DNA of 64,000 nucleotides from SHZI01 sp031395645 (GCA_031395645.1 JANNJM010000083.1:24038-88037), one strand, 5' to 3'. Counted from the stretch's first letter, positions 36,463 through 44,609 are shown. Made by a program: numbers and translations. Notes: a model not told the origin generated them from the letters alone.

Positions 36463-37254
36463 GTGATCCTCAAGGGCTACGCCAACATCGCCGCCGGGCA
36501 GGTGCACTACCGGCGGCTGCATGGTCCGGGGCTGCCAGTGGTCTGCCTGCACCAGACGGCGAGTTCGTCCGCCATGTTCGTCAAGTTGATGAACGCACTC
36601 GCAGGAAAGCGCGGCTTCATCGCGTTTGATACTCCGGGGTTTGGCGGGTCCTTCGATCCGCCCGAGGTGCCGCCGGCGATCCGCACCTACGCCGAGTGGC
36701 TGCGGGAAGCGCTCGATACCCTTGGCATCGGCCAGTTTCACCTGCTTGGGCATCACACGGGCGCCTGCATCGGCGCCGAGCTCGCTGTCCACTACCCGGA
36801 GCGGGTCGCCACCGCTTCCTTCATTGGCCCGGTGCCACTGACGGAAGCCGAGCGCCACGAGTTCCGCAAGCATTATTCGACGCCGTTCTCGCCCGATCCG
36901 GACGGCCAGTACCTGCTCACCACCTGGAAGTACCTCCAGGCCCTGGGTGCCGGAGCGGACCTCGACCTGCTACACCGGGAACTCCTGGACACGGCGCGCG
37001 CCTATACCGGCCGCTTCATGGCCTACACCAACGTCTGGAACCAGGACTGGATCGCCCTCTACCAGCAGATCCGTTGCCCCCTGCAGATCATGTGTGCCAC
37101 GGATGATGTTCTCCATGGCTTCTTTGATCGCGCGCGCGAGTTACGGCCTGATGCCGAGGCCGTGACGCTCCGCGGAGCATCCTTCGAGCCCGACCTCGAT
37201 GCACAGACCGTTGCCGCCGCGTATCAGGCGTTCCTTGCCGGACGTGGTTTCTAG
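36463..37254 (+). CDS. Alpha/beta-hydrolase-fold protein lacking the nucleophilic serine (copy 2)
   Basis: A 263-residue paralog of the preceding protein, starting at GTG 36463 nine bases after its stop, with the site GAGG upstream. Shared features are GQVHYR, the HQTASSSAMF oxyanion region at 30-39, FDTPGFGGSFDPP, and an elbow that again reads G-H-H-T-G (96-100) with histidine in the nucleophile position. The CATDDVLHG acid region is conserved. No histidine is seen after the last strand (LRGASFEPDLD). Conservation of the same substitution in two diverged copies argues against random decay. Confidence 0.8.
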   Translation: MILKGYANIAAGQVHYRRLHGPGLPVVCLHQTASSSAMFVKLMNALAGKRGFIAFDTPGFGGSFDPPEVPPAIRTYAEWLREALDTLGIGQFHLLGHHTGACIGAELAVHYPERVATASFIGPVPLTEAERHEFRKHYSTPFSPDPDGQYLLTTWKYLQALGAGADLDLLHRELLDTARAYTGRFMAYTNVWNQDWIALYQQIRCPLQIMCATDDVLHGFFDRARELRPDAEAVTLRGASFEPDLDAQTVAAAYQAFLAGRGF

Positions 37255-37412
37255 AGGGTCCCGGTCCATGCCAGCAACACCGCTGGGGCGCATCCCGCCC
37301 GGCCAACTCGCTGCCGGTTCTGCAACCAGTGGAATGCCGTCGACGCGCTGCGCTGGGAAAGGGTCAACGTGCCCTCGCCGGGAACTAACGGCCTGCCCTT
37401 ACATCCCTCTGG

Positions 37413-38384
37413 TTACGGGCACGGGACAGTGCCCGCACAGGCCAGTCCGGACGGCCCGGGCGCGGCGCCGAGTCTGGCGCGGAGTAAGCCGAAGTCAGCG
37501 GTCGTCACGGTCCCACTGCCGTTCATGTCAGCGGCAGCGGCTGTCGCGCTAAAGCTGGCGGGCTGGCCCAGCACGGAGCGCAGCAAGCCAAAGTCAGCGG
37601 TGGTCACGGTCCCGCTGTTGTTGAGGTCCCCATCACAGTAGTTGCCGTAGCCGTCCTGGTCTGCATCGAGCTGGCTGGTGTTTGGCACGTCGGTGCAGTT
37701 GTCGAGGTTGTTGGCAATGCCGTCGCTATCGGTGTCCTGAGCGGCGGCGAACTGCAGGTTGTCGAATTGCCCGTACATGACCCCGCCGCTGGATGAGTAG
37801 GAGGAGAACGCGACGAACTTGATGTCATTCTGCAGCCGGGTGATGGTGAGGGTCTTCCACGGGCACTGGGTCGTGTTGGGATTGCACGCGCCGTAGTTGT
37901 AGTTCGCGGTACCCAGGAACTGGCCCAGGGAATTGAAGGCCTGCAGGAACGGCCGGTTGACGGTGACGGTAAAGCCCTCTGGCGGCGGAACGGGCTGGGC
38001 GTCAATGCTCACCACGCCGACTGGCGAAGTGAAGCTCGCCTTCAGGTAGCCAAAGCGTTCGTCGAAGACCGGGAAGCCACTAGCCGAGAGGTAGACCACG
38101 TTCGGTGTCGAGGCGGCACTCGCGCTGGTCCGGGCATAGGCGTTACCGCCGTTGGCGGCGTCGAGGCAGATGTTCAGGGTCGTCCCGTTGAAGCAGCCGA
38201 ACGTGACGCCCGAATCCGAGAGATAGAGCGTGTTGACGTTGGTGCCGTCGTCCACGGGGAGGATCAGAGGGGGAAAGGGCGGCGAGATCAGGCGGTAAAA
38301 ATCGAAGGCGACCACTGCAGCAGAGGCTTGCATGGAGCCTAATGAAAGAAGCGTGCTCGCCAGGAGAGCGGTAAACGGGCGCAT
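37413..38384 (-). CDS. Secreted protein with thrombospondin-3-like and dockerin-like repeats
   Basis: A 323-residue exported protein. The signal peptide (about residues 1-22) ends ASA. The middle (about 25-205) is a beta-rich region I do not recognise, with paired cysteines. A calcium-binding thrombospondin type 3-like segment follows (DTDSDGIANNLDNC...DADQDGYGNYCD). Two nearly identical dockerin-like repeats come next: DLNNSGTVTTADFGLLRSVL and DMNGSGTVTTADFGLLRARL. The DNA of the two repeats is also alike (around 37480 and 37577). The tail ends CAGTVPCP; no sorting motif is recognised. No cohesin gene is in the window. Confidence 0.75.
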   Translation of the reverse strand: MRPFTALLASTLLSLGSMQASAAVVAFDFYRLISPPFPPLILPVDDGTNVNTLYLSDSGVTFGCFNGTTLNICLDAANGGNAYARTSASAASTPNVVYLSASGFPVFDERFGYLKASFTSPVGVVSIDAQPVPPPEGFTVTVNRPFLQAFNSLGQFLGTANYNYGACNPNTTQCPWKTLTITRLQNDIKFVAFSSYSSSGGVMYGQFDNLQFAAAQDTDSDGIANNLDNCTDVPNTSQLDADQDGYGNYCDGDLNNSGTVTTADFGLLRSVLGQPASFSATAAAADMNGSGTVTTADFGLLRARLGAAPGPSGLACAGTVPCP

Positions 38385-38654
38385 GATTTTCCCCTCAAGC
38401 GTTGTTCGTGCTGCTGACTACCAGCACGAATTATTTCTTACTCCTAGTTCATATTAAGTACAAGCGGGAAAGAACGTACATGGCACGAGGTGGCCGCACC
38501 ATTCGACATAACGGGATCGGTGGACAGCCCTTCACTCTTGCCAATGTACGCTGAGTGACCGCGGGGCCCCCTGGGTCTCGCCGAGTGGGGCGCTGGCAGC
38601 TGGAACCAGGGGTAACTAGACTGGCGCCCCCGAGAAACTACCGAGATCCCCCAC
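38385..38654. promoter_or_regulatory. Divergent promoter region with a 9-bp inverted repeat
   Basis: This 270-base gap separates the secreted-protein gene (minus) from the deacylase-like gene (plus). A perfect inverted repeat TTCGTGCTG (38405-38413) and CAGCACGAA (38422-38430) lies about 20 bases upstream of the minus-strand start. An AT-rich stretch (38430-38460) is next to it and may hold the promoter. The dyad is an operator candidate or a leader hairpin. No gene was seen in the gap. Confidence 0.45.
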
Positions 38655-39686
38655 ATGCGCACTGCGCGAAACATCCTGCTGGCCACAGTGCTGGTCGCTG
38701 GCAACGCCATGGCTGCCACGGCGCCGGCAACCACCTGGGGCGCCCTCGAACTGCTGCAGCGGACGATTCCCGCCGGAGAAAAACGCAAGTTCTCGTTCCA
38801 GGAGGTACCGACCTTCGAGGGGTCCTTCCTGAACACGGCCATCTTCGCGGCACGCGGTGTCAGATCAGGGCCCACCTTGTGCCTGACGGCGCTGGTGCAC
38901 GGTGACGAGCGCAATGGCTTCGAAGTGGCGCGCACGGCGTTTGCAGGGACCGAGGCGCGCCAGCTGTCGGGAACGCTGATCGCGCTACCTGCCATCAACG
39001 TGAACGGGTTTCGCACGGGCAGCCGCTACATGCCGGACCGGCGCGACCTTAACAGGGCATTCCCCGGCGATACGAAGGGAAGCAACACCTCGCTCATCGC
39101 CGGCATCGTCTTCGACACGATCAAGCGGCACTGCGACGCGCTGATCGACCTGCACACGGGCTCGTTCGACAGGGCCAACCTGCCCCAGGTCCGGGTGGAC
39201 CTCGCCAATCCCCGCGCGGCTGAACTGGCCCGGCGCTTCGGTGCCACCGTCGTGATGGGCGGCGCCGGGCCCAACGGCAGCCTGCGCCGGGAGGTGATGG
39301 AGGCCGGGATCCCCGCCATCATTTATGAGGCGGGTCTGCCGCTGCGCTTCGAGCCAAAAGAAATCGCTGCAGGCGTGCAGGGCGTGCGTAATGTGATGAT
39401 TCACCTCGGCATGGTCGCGGGCCAGGCCACCGAGCCGACCCCGAGTGCCCGGGTGTATGCCAGCTCCCGCTGGCTGCGGGCGGCGGTCGGCCAGGGTGGC
39501 GTGTTCTATGCTGACAAGCTGCTGGGTGCCGTGATCAGCGCCGGTGAACCAATCGCCCATATCGACGACCCGTTCACGGACGAGCGGCACGTGGTGAAGG
39601 CGGAGGCAGCCGGCACCATCGTCGGCATGGCGGTTCCCCAGGTGGTGTTCTCCGGCTACGCGCTGATCCACGTGGCGCGGAACTAG
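38655..39686 (+). CDS. Exported succinylglutamate desuccinylase/aspartoacylase-family protein
   Basis: A 343-residue protein with a cleavable signal peptide (about residues 1-20, ending AMAA). The zinc site of the AstE/AspA (M14-like) family is visible as ALVHGDERNG (H and E) and DLHTGSF (H). The PDRRDLNRAFPG segment that often binds the substrate carboxylate is also present. A small C-terminal beta domain follows. The family hydrolyses N-acyl amino acids or related amides; export suggests action in the periplasm. No functional link to its neighbours is evident. Confidence 0.82.
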   Translation: MRTARNILLATVLVAGNAMAATAPATTWGALELLQRTIPAGEKRKFSFQEVPTFEGSFLNTAIFAARGVRSGPTLCLTALVHGDERNGFEVARTAFAGTEARQLSGTLIALPAINVNGFRTGSRYMPDRRDLNRAFPGDTKGSNTSLIAGIVFDTIKRHCDALIDLHTGSFDRANLPQVRVDLANPRAAELARRFGATVVMGGAGPNGSLRREVMEAGIPAIIYEAGLPLRFEPKEIAAGVQGVRNVMIHLGMVAGQATEPTPSARVYASSRWLRAAVGQGGVFYADKLLGAVISAGEPIAHIDDPFTDERHVVKAEAAGTIVGMAVPQVVFSGYALIHVARN

Positions 39687-39742
39687 CGTCTGCCAGGACC
39701 CCGGCTGGAGAATTCAGACAGGGGGCAGTGTTCGGTCATGGT

Positions 39743-40315
39743 TCAGGCCATGACCTTCAGTCGGCGGAGCTCGAAGTAGCACCTCGCGCAGGCACGGACG
39801 TCAATGAGCGCGTGATGCGCGCCTTCGAACGGTTCGTTGAACAGTTTCATGTGCAGCTCCTGCAGTGTGGGCCACTTGAACCCGTACTGGCCGGGCAGGC
39901 GGCAATAGTCAGTGGCTGCCAGCATGGTGCACTGGCGCTTGCTCGACTCGACAATGTTGGGGCGGCCAGCGCGCAGCAGTTCAGCACCAAGAATTTTCTC
40001 GTCGAACGACATGTTGTGTGCGATGAGTATGGAGGCCTTCCCGATGTGCGGCATGACCGCGTCGAGAATCATCCCGATGTCGACGCCCCGCTCTTGTGCA
40101 ATCGCCGTTGTGATGCCGTGGATCCGGGCCGCGTCGCCGGGGATGGTGAAGCCGTCGGGCCGCGCGATGAACTCGGCACTGGCAACCTCGTGCGCTTCAG
40201 CGTCGATCAGCAGCCACGCCAGCTGCACCAGCCTCGGCCAGTTCTGCAGGTCAGCAACCGGTGCCTTGTAATTGCGCGGGATGCCGGTCGTTTCCGTGTC
40301 GAAAAACAGGTACAT
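39743..40315 (-). CDS. DnaQ-like 3'-5' exonuclease
   Basis: A 190-residue DEDDh exonuclease-fold protein. Motif I is FFDTETTGIP at the N-terminus. Motif II is the HNMSFDEKIL region near residue 95, and motif III is HHALIDVRA near the end. I used the ATG at 40315, because the 25 residues upstream in the open frame are not conserved. It is smaller than DNA polymerase III epsilon and probably processes DNA or RNA ends. It is divergent from sufE, with the starts 67 bases apart. Confidence 0.85.
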   Translation of the reverse strand: MYLFFDTETTGIPRNYKAPVADLQNWPRLVQLAWLLIDAEAHEVASAEFIARPDGFTIPGDAARIHGITTAIAQERGVDIGMILDAVMPHIGKASILIAHNMSFDEKILGAELLRAGRPNIVESSKRQCTMLAATDYCRLPGQYGFKWPTLQELHMKLFNEPFEGAHHALIDVRACARCYFELRRLKVMA

Positions 40316-40382
40316 GCGCACTTTCAGGGCCCGCCGTGACGAGCCGCCTGTGGCACACTGCCATCTGTGCCCGGAACTCACC

Positions 40383-40808
40383 ATGGACAAGCCATCGATT
40401 GCCGAGACCGAGCGTGAACTCGTCGACGAGTTTGCGCTGTTCGACGACTGGATTGATCGCTACCAGTACATCATAGATCTGGGGCGTCAGCTGCCAGCCT
40501 TCCCGGAGTCGGAGAAAACGGAAGAGCAGAAGATCAAGGGCTGCCAGTCCCAGGTGTGGCTGGTCACGAGAGTCGTGGGCGACCGCCTCGAATTCCAGGC
40601 CGTCAGCGATTCCGCCATTGTGTCCGGGCTGATCGCCATCCTGATGCGCATCTACAGTGGCCGGCCTGCCCGCGAGATCCTCGCCGCGCCGCCTGGCTTC
40701 ATCACGGCGATTGGCCTTGATCAGCACCTGAGCCCCACCCGGAGCAACGGCCTCCACGCGATGCTTGGCGCCATTCGCAACGCCGCAGCAGCAGGTATCG
40801 GCGCGTGA
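40383..40808 (+). CDS. sufE: SufE-family cysteine desulfuration protein
   Basis: A 141-residue sulfur acceptor that takes persulfide from SufS and delivers it for Fe-S cluster assembly. The reactive cysteine is C54 in KIKGCQSQVWL, the family signature. LDQHLSPTRSNGLHAML near the end is also typical. No sufBCDS genes are nearby. It overlaps yidD by four bases. Confidence 0.94.
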   Translation: MDKPSIAETERELVDEFALFDDWIDRYQYIIDLGRQLPAFPESEKTEEQKIKGCQSQVWLVTRVVGDRLEFQAVSDSAIVSGLIAILMRIYSGRPAREILAAPPGFITAIGLDQHLSPTRSNGLHAMLGAIRNAAAAGIGA

Positions 40809-41074
40809 GTGCTCCGACAGGGCGCTCTGCGGCCATTGCTGTCGCCCTGATCCGGGGTTATCAGCGCCTGCTCTCGCCGTGGCTCGGGCTGCAGTGCCGG
40901 TACTTCCCAACCTGCTCGGCCTACACGATCGAGGCCATCAACCGTTTCGGCGTCTGGCGGGGATGCTGGCTGGGCCTGCGGCGCATCGGCCGCTGCCAGC
41001 CGTTCGGCTTCCTGGGGGGCGGGGCGGGAGCCGATCCCGTGCCCCGGGATTATGTCTGGTGGGGACGCGATTGA
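40805..41074 (+). CDS. yidD: Membrane protein insertion efficiency factor YidD
   Basis: An 89-residue YidD/Hha-like protein. The motif YQRLLSPWLGLQCRYFPTCSAYTIEAINRFG and the later RRIGRCQPFG are the family signature, with the conserved cysteine trio. An amphipathic N-terminal helix binds the membrane surface. It starts at GTG 40805 within the end of sufE. In most bacteria yidD lies between rnpA and yidC; here it is coupled to sufE and followed by a Trm112-like gene. Confidence 0.94.
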   Translation: MSAPTGRSAAIAVALIRGYQRLLSPWLGLQCRYFPTCSAYTIEAINRFGVWRGCWLGLRRIGRCQPFGFLGGGAGADPVPRDYVWWGRD

Positions 41075-41110
41075 CCGACCGGATTCCCTGTTATATTCCC
41101 GGCCATCGGG

Positions 41111-41368
41111 ATGGATAAACGTCTGCTGGAAATCGCCTGCTGCCCTGTGACCAAGCTGCCCCTGCAGCTGCTGGACGGGGAACGCCTCGCGATACTCAAT
41201 ACGGCTATCGGCGCCGGACAGATCCGCAATCGCGCTGCTCACCAGTTACCCGAACCCTTGTCCGAAGCACTGGTCACCCGGGACGGGCGGCTCGTCTATC
41301 CCGTGCGCGGGGGCATTCCGGTCCTTCTCGAAGAGGAGTCCATCGACTGGCAGCAACTTGGCCAATAG
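41111..41368 (+). CDS. Trm112-family protein
   Basis: An 85-residue protein of the Trm112/YcaR family. MDKRLLEIACCPVTKLPL and the C-terminal LVYPVRGGIPVLLEEES are the signatures. Bacterial members often retain only part of the zinc-binding cysteines; here one CCP pair remains. Family members act as small partners or activators of other enzymes. TTATATT about 15 bases upstream may be its -10 element, with TTGACC at 41071 as a weak -35. holA starts six bases after its stop. Confidence 0.9.
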   Translation: MDKRLLEIACCPVTKLPLQLLDGERLAILNTAIGAGQIRNRAAHQLPEPLSEALVTRDGRLVYPVRGGIPVLLEEESIDWQQLGQ

Positions 41369-41374
41369 GTACGC

Positions 41375-42418
41375 ATGAAGCAGAGGCCCGAACAACTCAA
41401 CGAGCAACTGGCCGCAATGCCGCCGAAGCCGCTCGCTTCGGTGTACCTCGTTTCCGGGGATGAGCAGCTGCTGGTCAATGAGGTTGTCGATGCCATCCGT
41501 GCCGCTGCCTTGACCCACGGCCGTGAAGAACGGGACTCCCATGTCGTCGAACGCAGCTTCAACTGGGATGCAGTATCCGCATCGCTCCGGAACCTCTCGC
41601 TGTTTTCCAGCGGCAAGCTGGTCGAGATTCGCCTGCTCAGTCCGAACCCTGGTGACGAAGGCTCGCGGCAGATGCGCCAGCTCGCCAGTCGCCCGGCGGA
41701 CGGCAATACCGTGGTCATCGTCACGCCCGCGTTGACACGCAAGATCGCCGAGTCGGCCTGGGCGAGCGCACTCGCCACGGCTGGCGTCTGGGTGGAAACG
41801 CGCGTCCCGGAGCTTGCGGATTTGCCGCCGTGGGTTGCGCAGCGTTTTCGCCGCGCTGGCCTCACCTGCGACACCGCCGGCCTGGAGCTTCTGGCGGGCC
41901 TTGTGGAAGGCAACCTGCTCGCGGCCCAGCAGGAAATTGACAAACTGGCTCTCCTCTACCCCAGGGGCACGGCCCTCTCCGTTGCCCAGATTCAGGCCGC
42001 AGTCGCCGACGGCGCCCGCTTTGACGTCTTCCAGCTGGGCGACGCCGCACTCTCGGGCGACGTTGAGCGCGCCGTGCGCGTCCTCGGTGGACTCCGGGCA
42101 GAGGGTACTGCGGCCCCCCTGGTGCTGTGGTCTCTCGCGCGTGAGGCACTGGTGCTGATTGATGCCTCCGTCCGGGCCAGTCGCGAGGCCTCGCCGCTGC
42201 GGGCCGTGCAGGGAGCCGGCGTGTGGCAGTCACGAACCGATTTGTACTTGCGAGCGATGCGTAACCACAAACCCGGCGGACTCCGGCGCCTATTGCGCAT
42301 GGTCGGGCGCGCCGACCAGATCGTGAAGGGCGCGCGGCCTGGCGAGCCCTGGAACGCCCTGCTCGAGCTGACGCTGACCCTCGCGGGGCGACCGCTTCGG
42401 GGAGCCGAGCTGCGCTGA
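41375..42418 (+). CDS. holA: DNA polymerase III delta subunit
   Basis: A 347-residue clamp-loader subunit. The N-terminal P-loop-like region LASVYLVSGDEQLLVNEVVDAIR, EIRLLSPNPG, LPPWVAQRFRRAGL, and GNLLAAQQEIDKLALLYP in the middle domain match HolA. It opens the beta clamp during loading. It is followed by nadD with a one-base overlap (TGATG). Its usual upstream neighbours leuS and lptE are 24 kb away. Confidence 0.92.
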   Translation: MKQRPEQLNEQLAAMPPKPLASVYLVSGDEQLLVNEVVDAIRAAALTHGREERDSHVVERSFNWDAVSASLRNLSLFSSGKLVEIRLLSPNPGDEGSRQMRQLASRPADGNTVVIVTPALTRKIAESAWASALATAGVWVETRVPELADLPPWVAQRFRRAGLTCDTAGLELLAGLVEGNLLAAQQEIDKLALLYPRGTALSVAQIQAAVADGARFDVFQLGDAALSGDVERAVRVLGGLRAEGTAAPLVLWSLAREALVLIDASVRASREASPLRAVQGAGVWQSRTDLYLRAMRNHKPGGLRRLLRMVGRADQIVKGARPGEPWNALLELTLTLAGRPLRGAELR

Positions 42419-43098
42419 TGCCACAGCAACCGATTGGCATCTTCGGTGGCACCTTCGACCCAATCCACGTGGGGCATCTGCGCACAGCCCACGAACTGAT
42501 GACCGGGCTGGACCTGGCCGAAGTCCGCTTCATCCCGTCGCGTCTTCCGCCGCATCGTCCCCCGGCCCTTGCACCAGAGGCCCTGCGGCTGCGCATGCTC
42601 GTTGCGGCGCTCGATGATTTGCCAGGATTCAGTGTAGATAGCCGTGAGCTGCTCCGGCCTGGGCCGTCGTTCATGGTGGACACCCTGGCGAGCCTGCGCG
42701 CCGAGGTCCGGACTCAGCCGCTCTGTCTGCTGCTCGGTCTCGACGCCTTCCTGGGTCTGCCCACCTGGGATCGCTGGCGTGAAATCCCCGAGCTCGCTCA
42801 CCTGGTGATAGCCCGCCGTCCGGGATTCCTGCAGGGCGACGGCGGGCAGCACGACGGCGAAGTCGGCCTGCTGCTCAAGTCCCGGGCCACCGTTGACTGC
42901 CGCGATCTGTCCAGGATGCCGGCCGGTCGCGTCCTGATGCAGGACGTTACGCAGCTCGAAATCTCATCATCGGCGATCCGCAGTCTGGTGGCCGCTGGCG
43001 GCGACCCCTGTTTCCTGGTGCCCGATGCCGTGCGGGAGTTGATTTTGAAGACCCACATCTATGCCCATTCAAAGGAGGCGAACACTGGTGCGCAGTAA
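42418..43098 (+). CDS. nadD: Nicotinate-nucleotide adenylyltransferase
   Basis: A 226-residue nucleotidyltransferase making deamido-NAD from nicotinate mononucleotide and ATP. GIFGGTFDPIHVGHL near the N-terminus holds the HxGH nucleotide-binding motif. ISSSAIRSLVAAG near residue 180 is the SSxxIR motif. Length is typical. It begins at the last base of the holA stop and its end overlaps the start of rsfS. Confidence 0.96.
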   Translation: MPQQPIGIFGGTFDPIHVGHLRTAHELMTGLDLAEVRFIPSRLPPHRPPALAPEALRLRMLVAALDDLPGFSVDSRELLRPGPSFMVDTLASLRAEVRTQPLCLLLGLDAFLGLPTWDRWREIPELAHLVIARRPGFLQGDGGQHDGEVGLLLKSRATVDCRDLSRMPAGRVLMQDVTQLEISSSAIRSLVAAGGDPCFLVPDAVRELILKTHIYAHSKEANTGAQ

Positions 43099-43426
43099 GC
43101 AACTGTTGGCTCTGGCGGAGAATGCTCTGACGGATCTGAAGGCCCGCGACGTCACGGTACTGGATGTCCGCCAACTCACGCCAATAGCGGATTACATGGT
43201 GGTAGCGAGCGGAACGTCGGATCGGCACGTCAAATCCATTGCTGACCGGCTGGTGCAGCGGGCTGCCGATGCCGGTTGTCCACCGCTGGGCATCGAGGGC
43301 ACCGAGAGCGGCGAGTGGGTGCTCGTGGACCTTGCCGACGTCGTGGTGCACATCATGCAGCCGAAGGCCCGGGAGTTTTACAAGCTGGAGAGCCTCTGGG
43401 ACATGGGCGCGGCCGCCAGCGCCTGA
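43088..43426 (+). CDS. rsfS: Ribosomal silencing factor RsfS
   Basis: A 112-residue protein that binds ribosomal protein L14 and blocks subunit joining in starvation. The family sequence DVRQLTPIADYMVVASGTSDRHVKSIAD is clear, as is GEWVLVDLADVVVHIM. An AGGAGG at 43073-43078 points to the GTG at 43088; an ATG at 43061 in the same frame has no such site. It overlaps nadD by 11 bases, the standard nadD-rsfS-rlmH order. Confidence 0.94.
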   Translation: MRSKQLLALAENALTDLKARDVTVLDVRQLTPIADYMVVASGTSDRHVKSIADRLVQRAADAGCPPLGIEGTESGEWVLVDLADVVVHIMQPKAREFYKLESLWDMGAAASA

Positions 43427-43517
43427 CCCTGCCGGATCCAAAGTCGGAGCCGGAGCGGCTGGCCCAGCGTGTATGATCCGGACCCCCCCGCTGGCGGGGG
43501 CTCAAGCGGATTTGCCC

Positions 43518-43988
43518 ATGAAAATAAGGCTCCTGGTGATCGGTACCCGTCCCGAGGAGTGGGTAGCCGACGCCGTGAAACTCTACCTGACCCGCATGCC
43601 CGCGCACCTGAAACTGGAGATCGTCGAAATCCCGCTGTCGCTGCGTTCCTCCGGCGGCAATCCCGACGTCGCCAGGGCCAAGGAGGGACAGCGCATTCTG
43701 CAACGGCTCAAGCCTGGAGATTTCGTGGTGACCCTTGATGAGCGGGGGCGGGGGTGGTCCTCTGTTGATCTGGCGCGCGAAGTGGAGGGCTGGCAGAACC
43801 ATCACCCGTCGGTCGTGCTGGTGGTCGGCGGCCCAGAGGGACTGTCCGATGAGGTGAGCCAGCGGGCCAATCAGTCCTGGTCCCTGTCGCCCCTGACCTT
43901 CCCGCACGGGCTGGCCCGCGTGATCGTCATCGAGCAGCTGTATCGGGCATGGACCATTCTGCAGGGTCATCCTTACCACAAGGCCTGA
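43518..43988 (+). CDS. rlmH: 23S rRNA (pseudouridine1915-N3)-methyltransferase
   Basis: A 156-residue SPOUT methyltransferase acting on helix 69 of 23S rRNA. LDERGRGWSS, LVVGGPEGLS and the C-terminal LSPLTFPHGLARVIVIEQLYRAW knot region are visible. The ATG at 43518 gives MKIRLLVIGTRPEEW. It follows rsfS by 91 bases; maf follows 33 bases later. In many relatives mrdA and mrdB come next. Confidence 0.96.
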   Translation: MKIRLLVIGTRPEEWVADAVKLYLTRMPAHLKLEIVEIPLSLRSSGGNPDVARAKEGQRILQRLKPGDFVVTLDERGRGWSSVDLAREVEGWQNHHPSVVLVVGGPEGLSDEVSQRANQSWSLSPLTFPHGLARVIVIEQLYRAWTILQGHPYHKA

Positions 43989-44021
43989 ACGCCAGAACGG
44001 AGCTCCAGGACTGCCAACCCC

Positions 44022-44609
44022 ATGAAATCGTTTGTCTACCTCGCCTCCGTATCGCCCCGTCGTCGGGAACTGCTGACCCAGCTGGGCGTAGAGCACGACG
44101 TCCTGCGTGTCACTGTGGATGAGACGCCCGGTGCCGGGGAGGCTCCTCCGGATCTGGTCTGCCGCCTGGCTGTGGCCAAGGCCCAGGCCGGACTGGCCGT
44201 GCGCCCTGCCCGGATTGCCCCGGTCGTGGGGGCCGACACTGTTGTGGCCCTCGGCGAGGAGTTGTTCGGCAAGCCGGCTGACCAGGCTGACGCCATCCGG
44301 ATGCTGGCGCGACTGGCGGGGCGGATGCACACCGTCTGGACGGCGGTGGCGGTTACGGACGGACAGCGGGAGCGTGTGGAGCTGAGCCGGAGTTCGGTAA
44401 CCTTTCGCGCGCTGACGCCGGACGAGATTGCAGCCTACTGGCGCACGGGCGAACCGGCCGACAAAGCAGGCGCCTACGGGATTCAGGGCTGCGGTGCACA
44501 GTTCATTGCCGATCTCAGCGGCAGCTACTCCGGAGTGATGGGCCTGCCGCTGTTCGAGACGGCGCGACTGCTGAGTCTTTTTGGCTGCGTTCTGCTGCCC
44601 ACCCCGTGA
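44022..44609 (+). CDS. Maf-family nucleotide pyrophosphatase
   Basis: A 195-residue Maf/YhdE protein hydrolysing non-canonical or dTTP/UTP-type nucleotides. LASVSPRRRELL near the N-terminus, GADTVVALGEELFGKPAD and the AGAYGIQGCGAQFIADLSGSYSGVMGLPL segment are the family motifs. Its last four bases overlap the GTG start of rng, keeping the maf-rng-yhdP order found in enteric bacteria, but without mreBCD upstream. Confidence 0.93.
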   Translation: MKSFVYLASVSPRRRELLTQLGVEHDVLRVTVDETPGAGEAPPDLVCRLAVAKAQAGLAVRPARIAPVVGADTVVALGEELFGKPADQADAIRMLARLAGRMHTVWTAVAVTDGQRERVELSRSSVTFRALTPDEIAAYWRTGEPADKAGAYGIQGCGAQFIADLSGSYSGVMGLPLFETARLLSLFGCVLLPTP

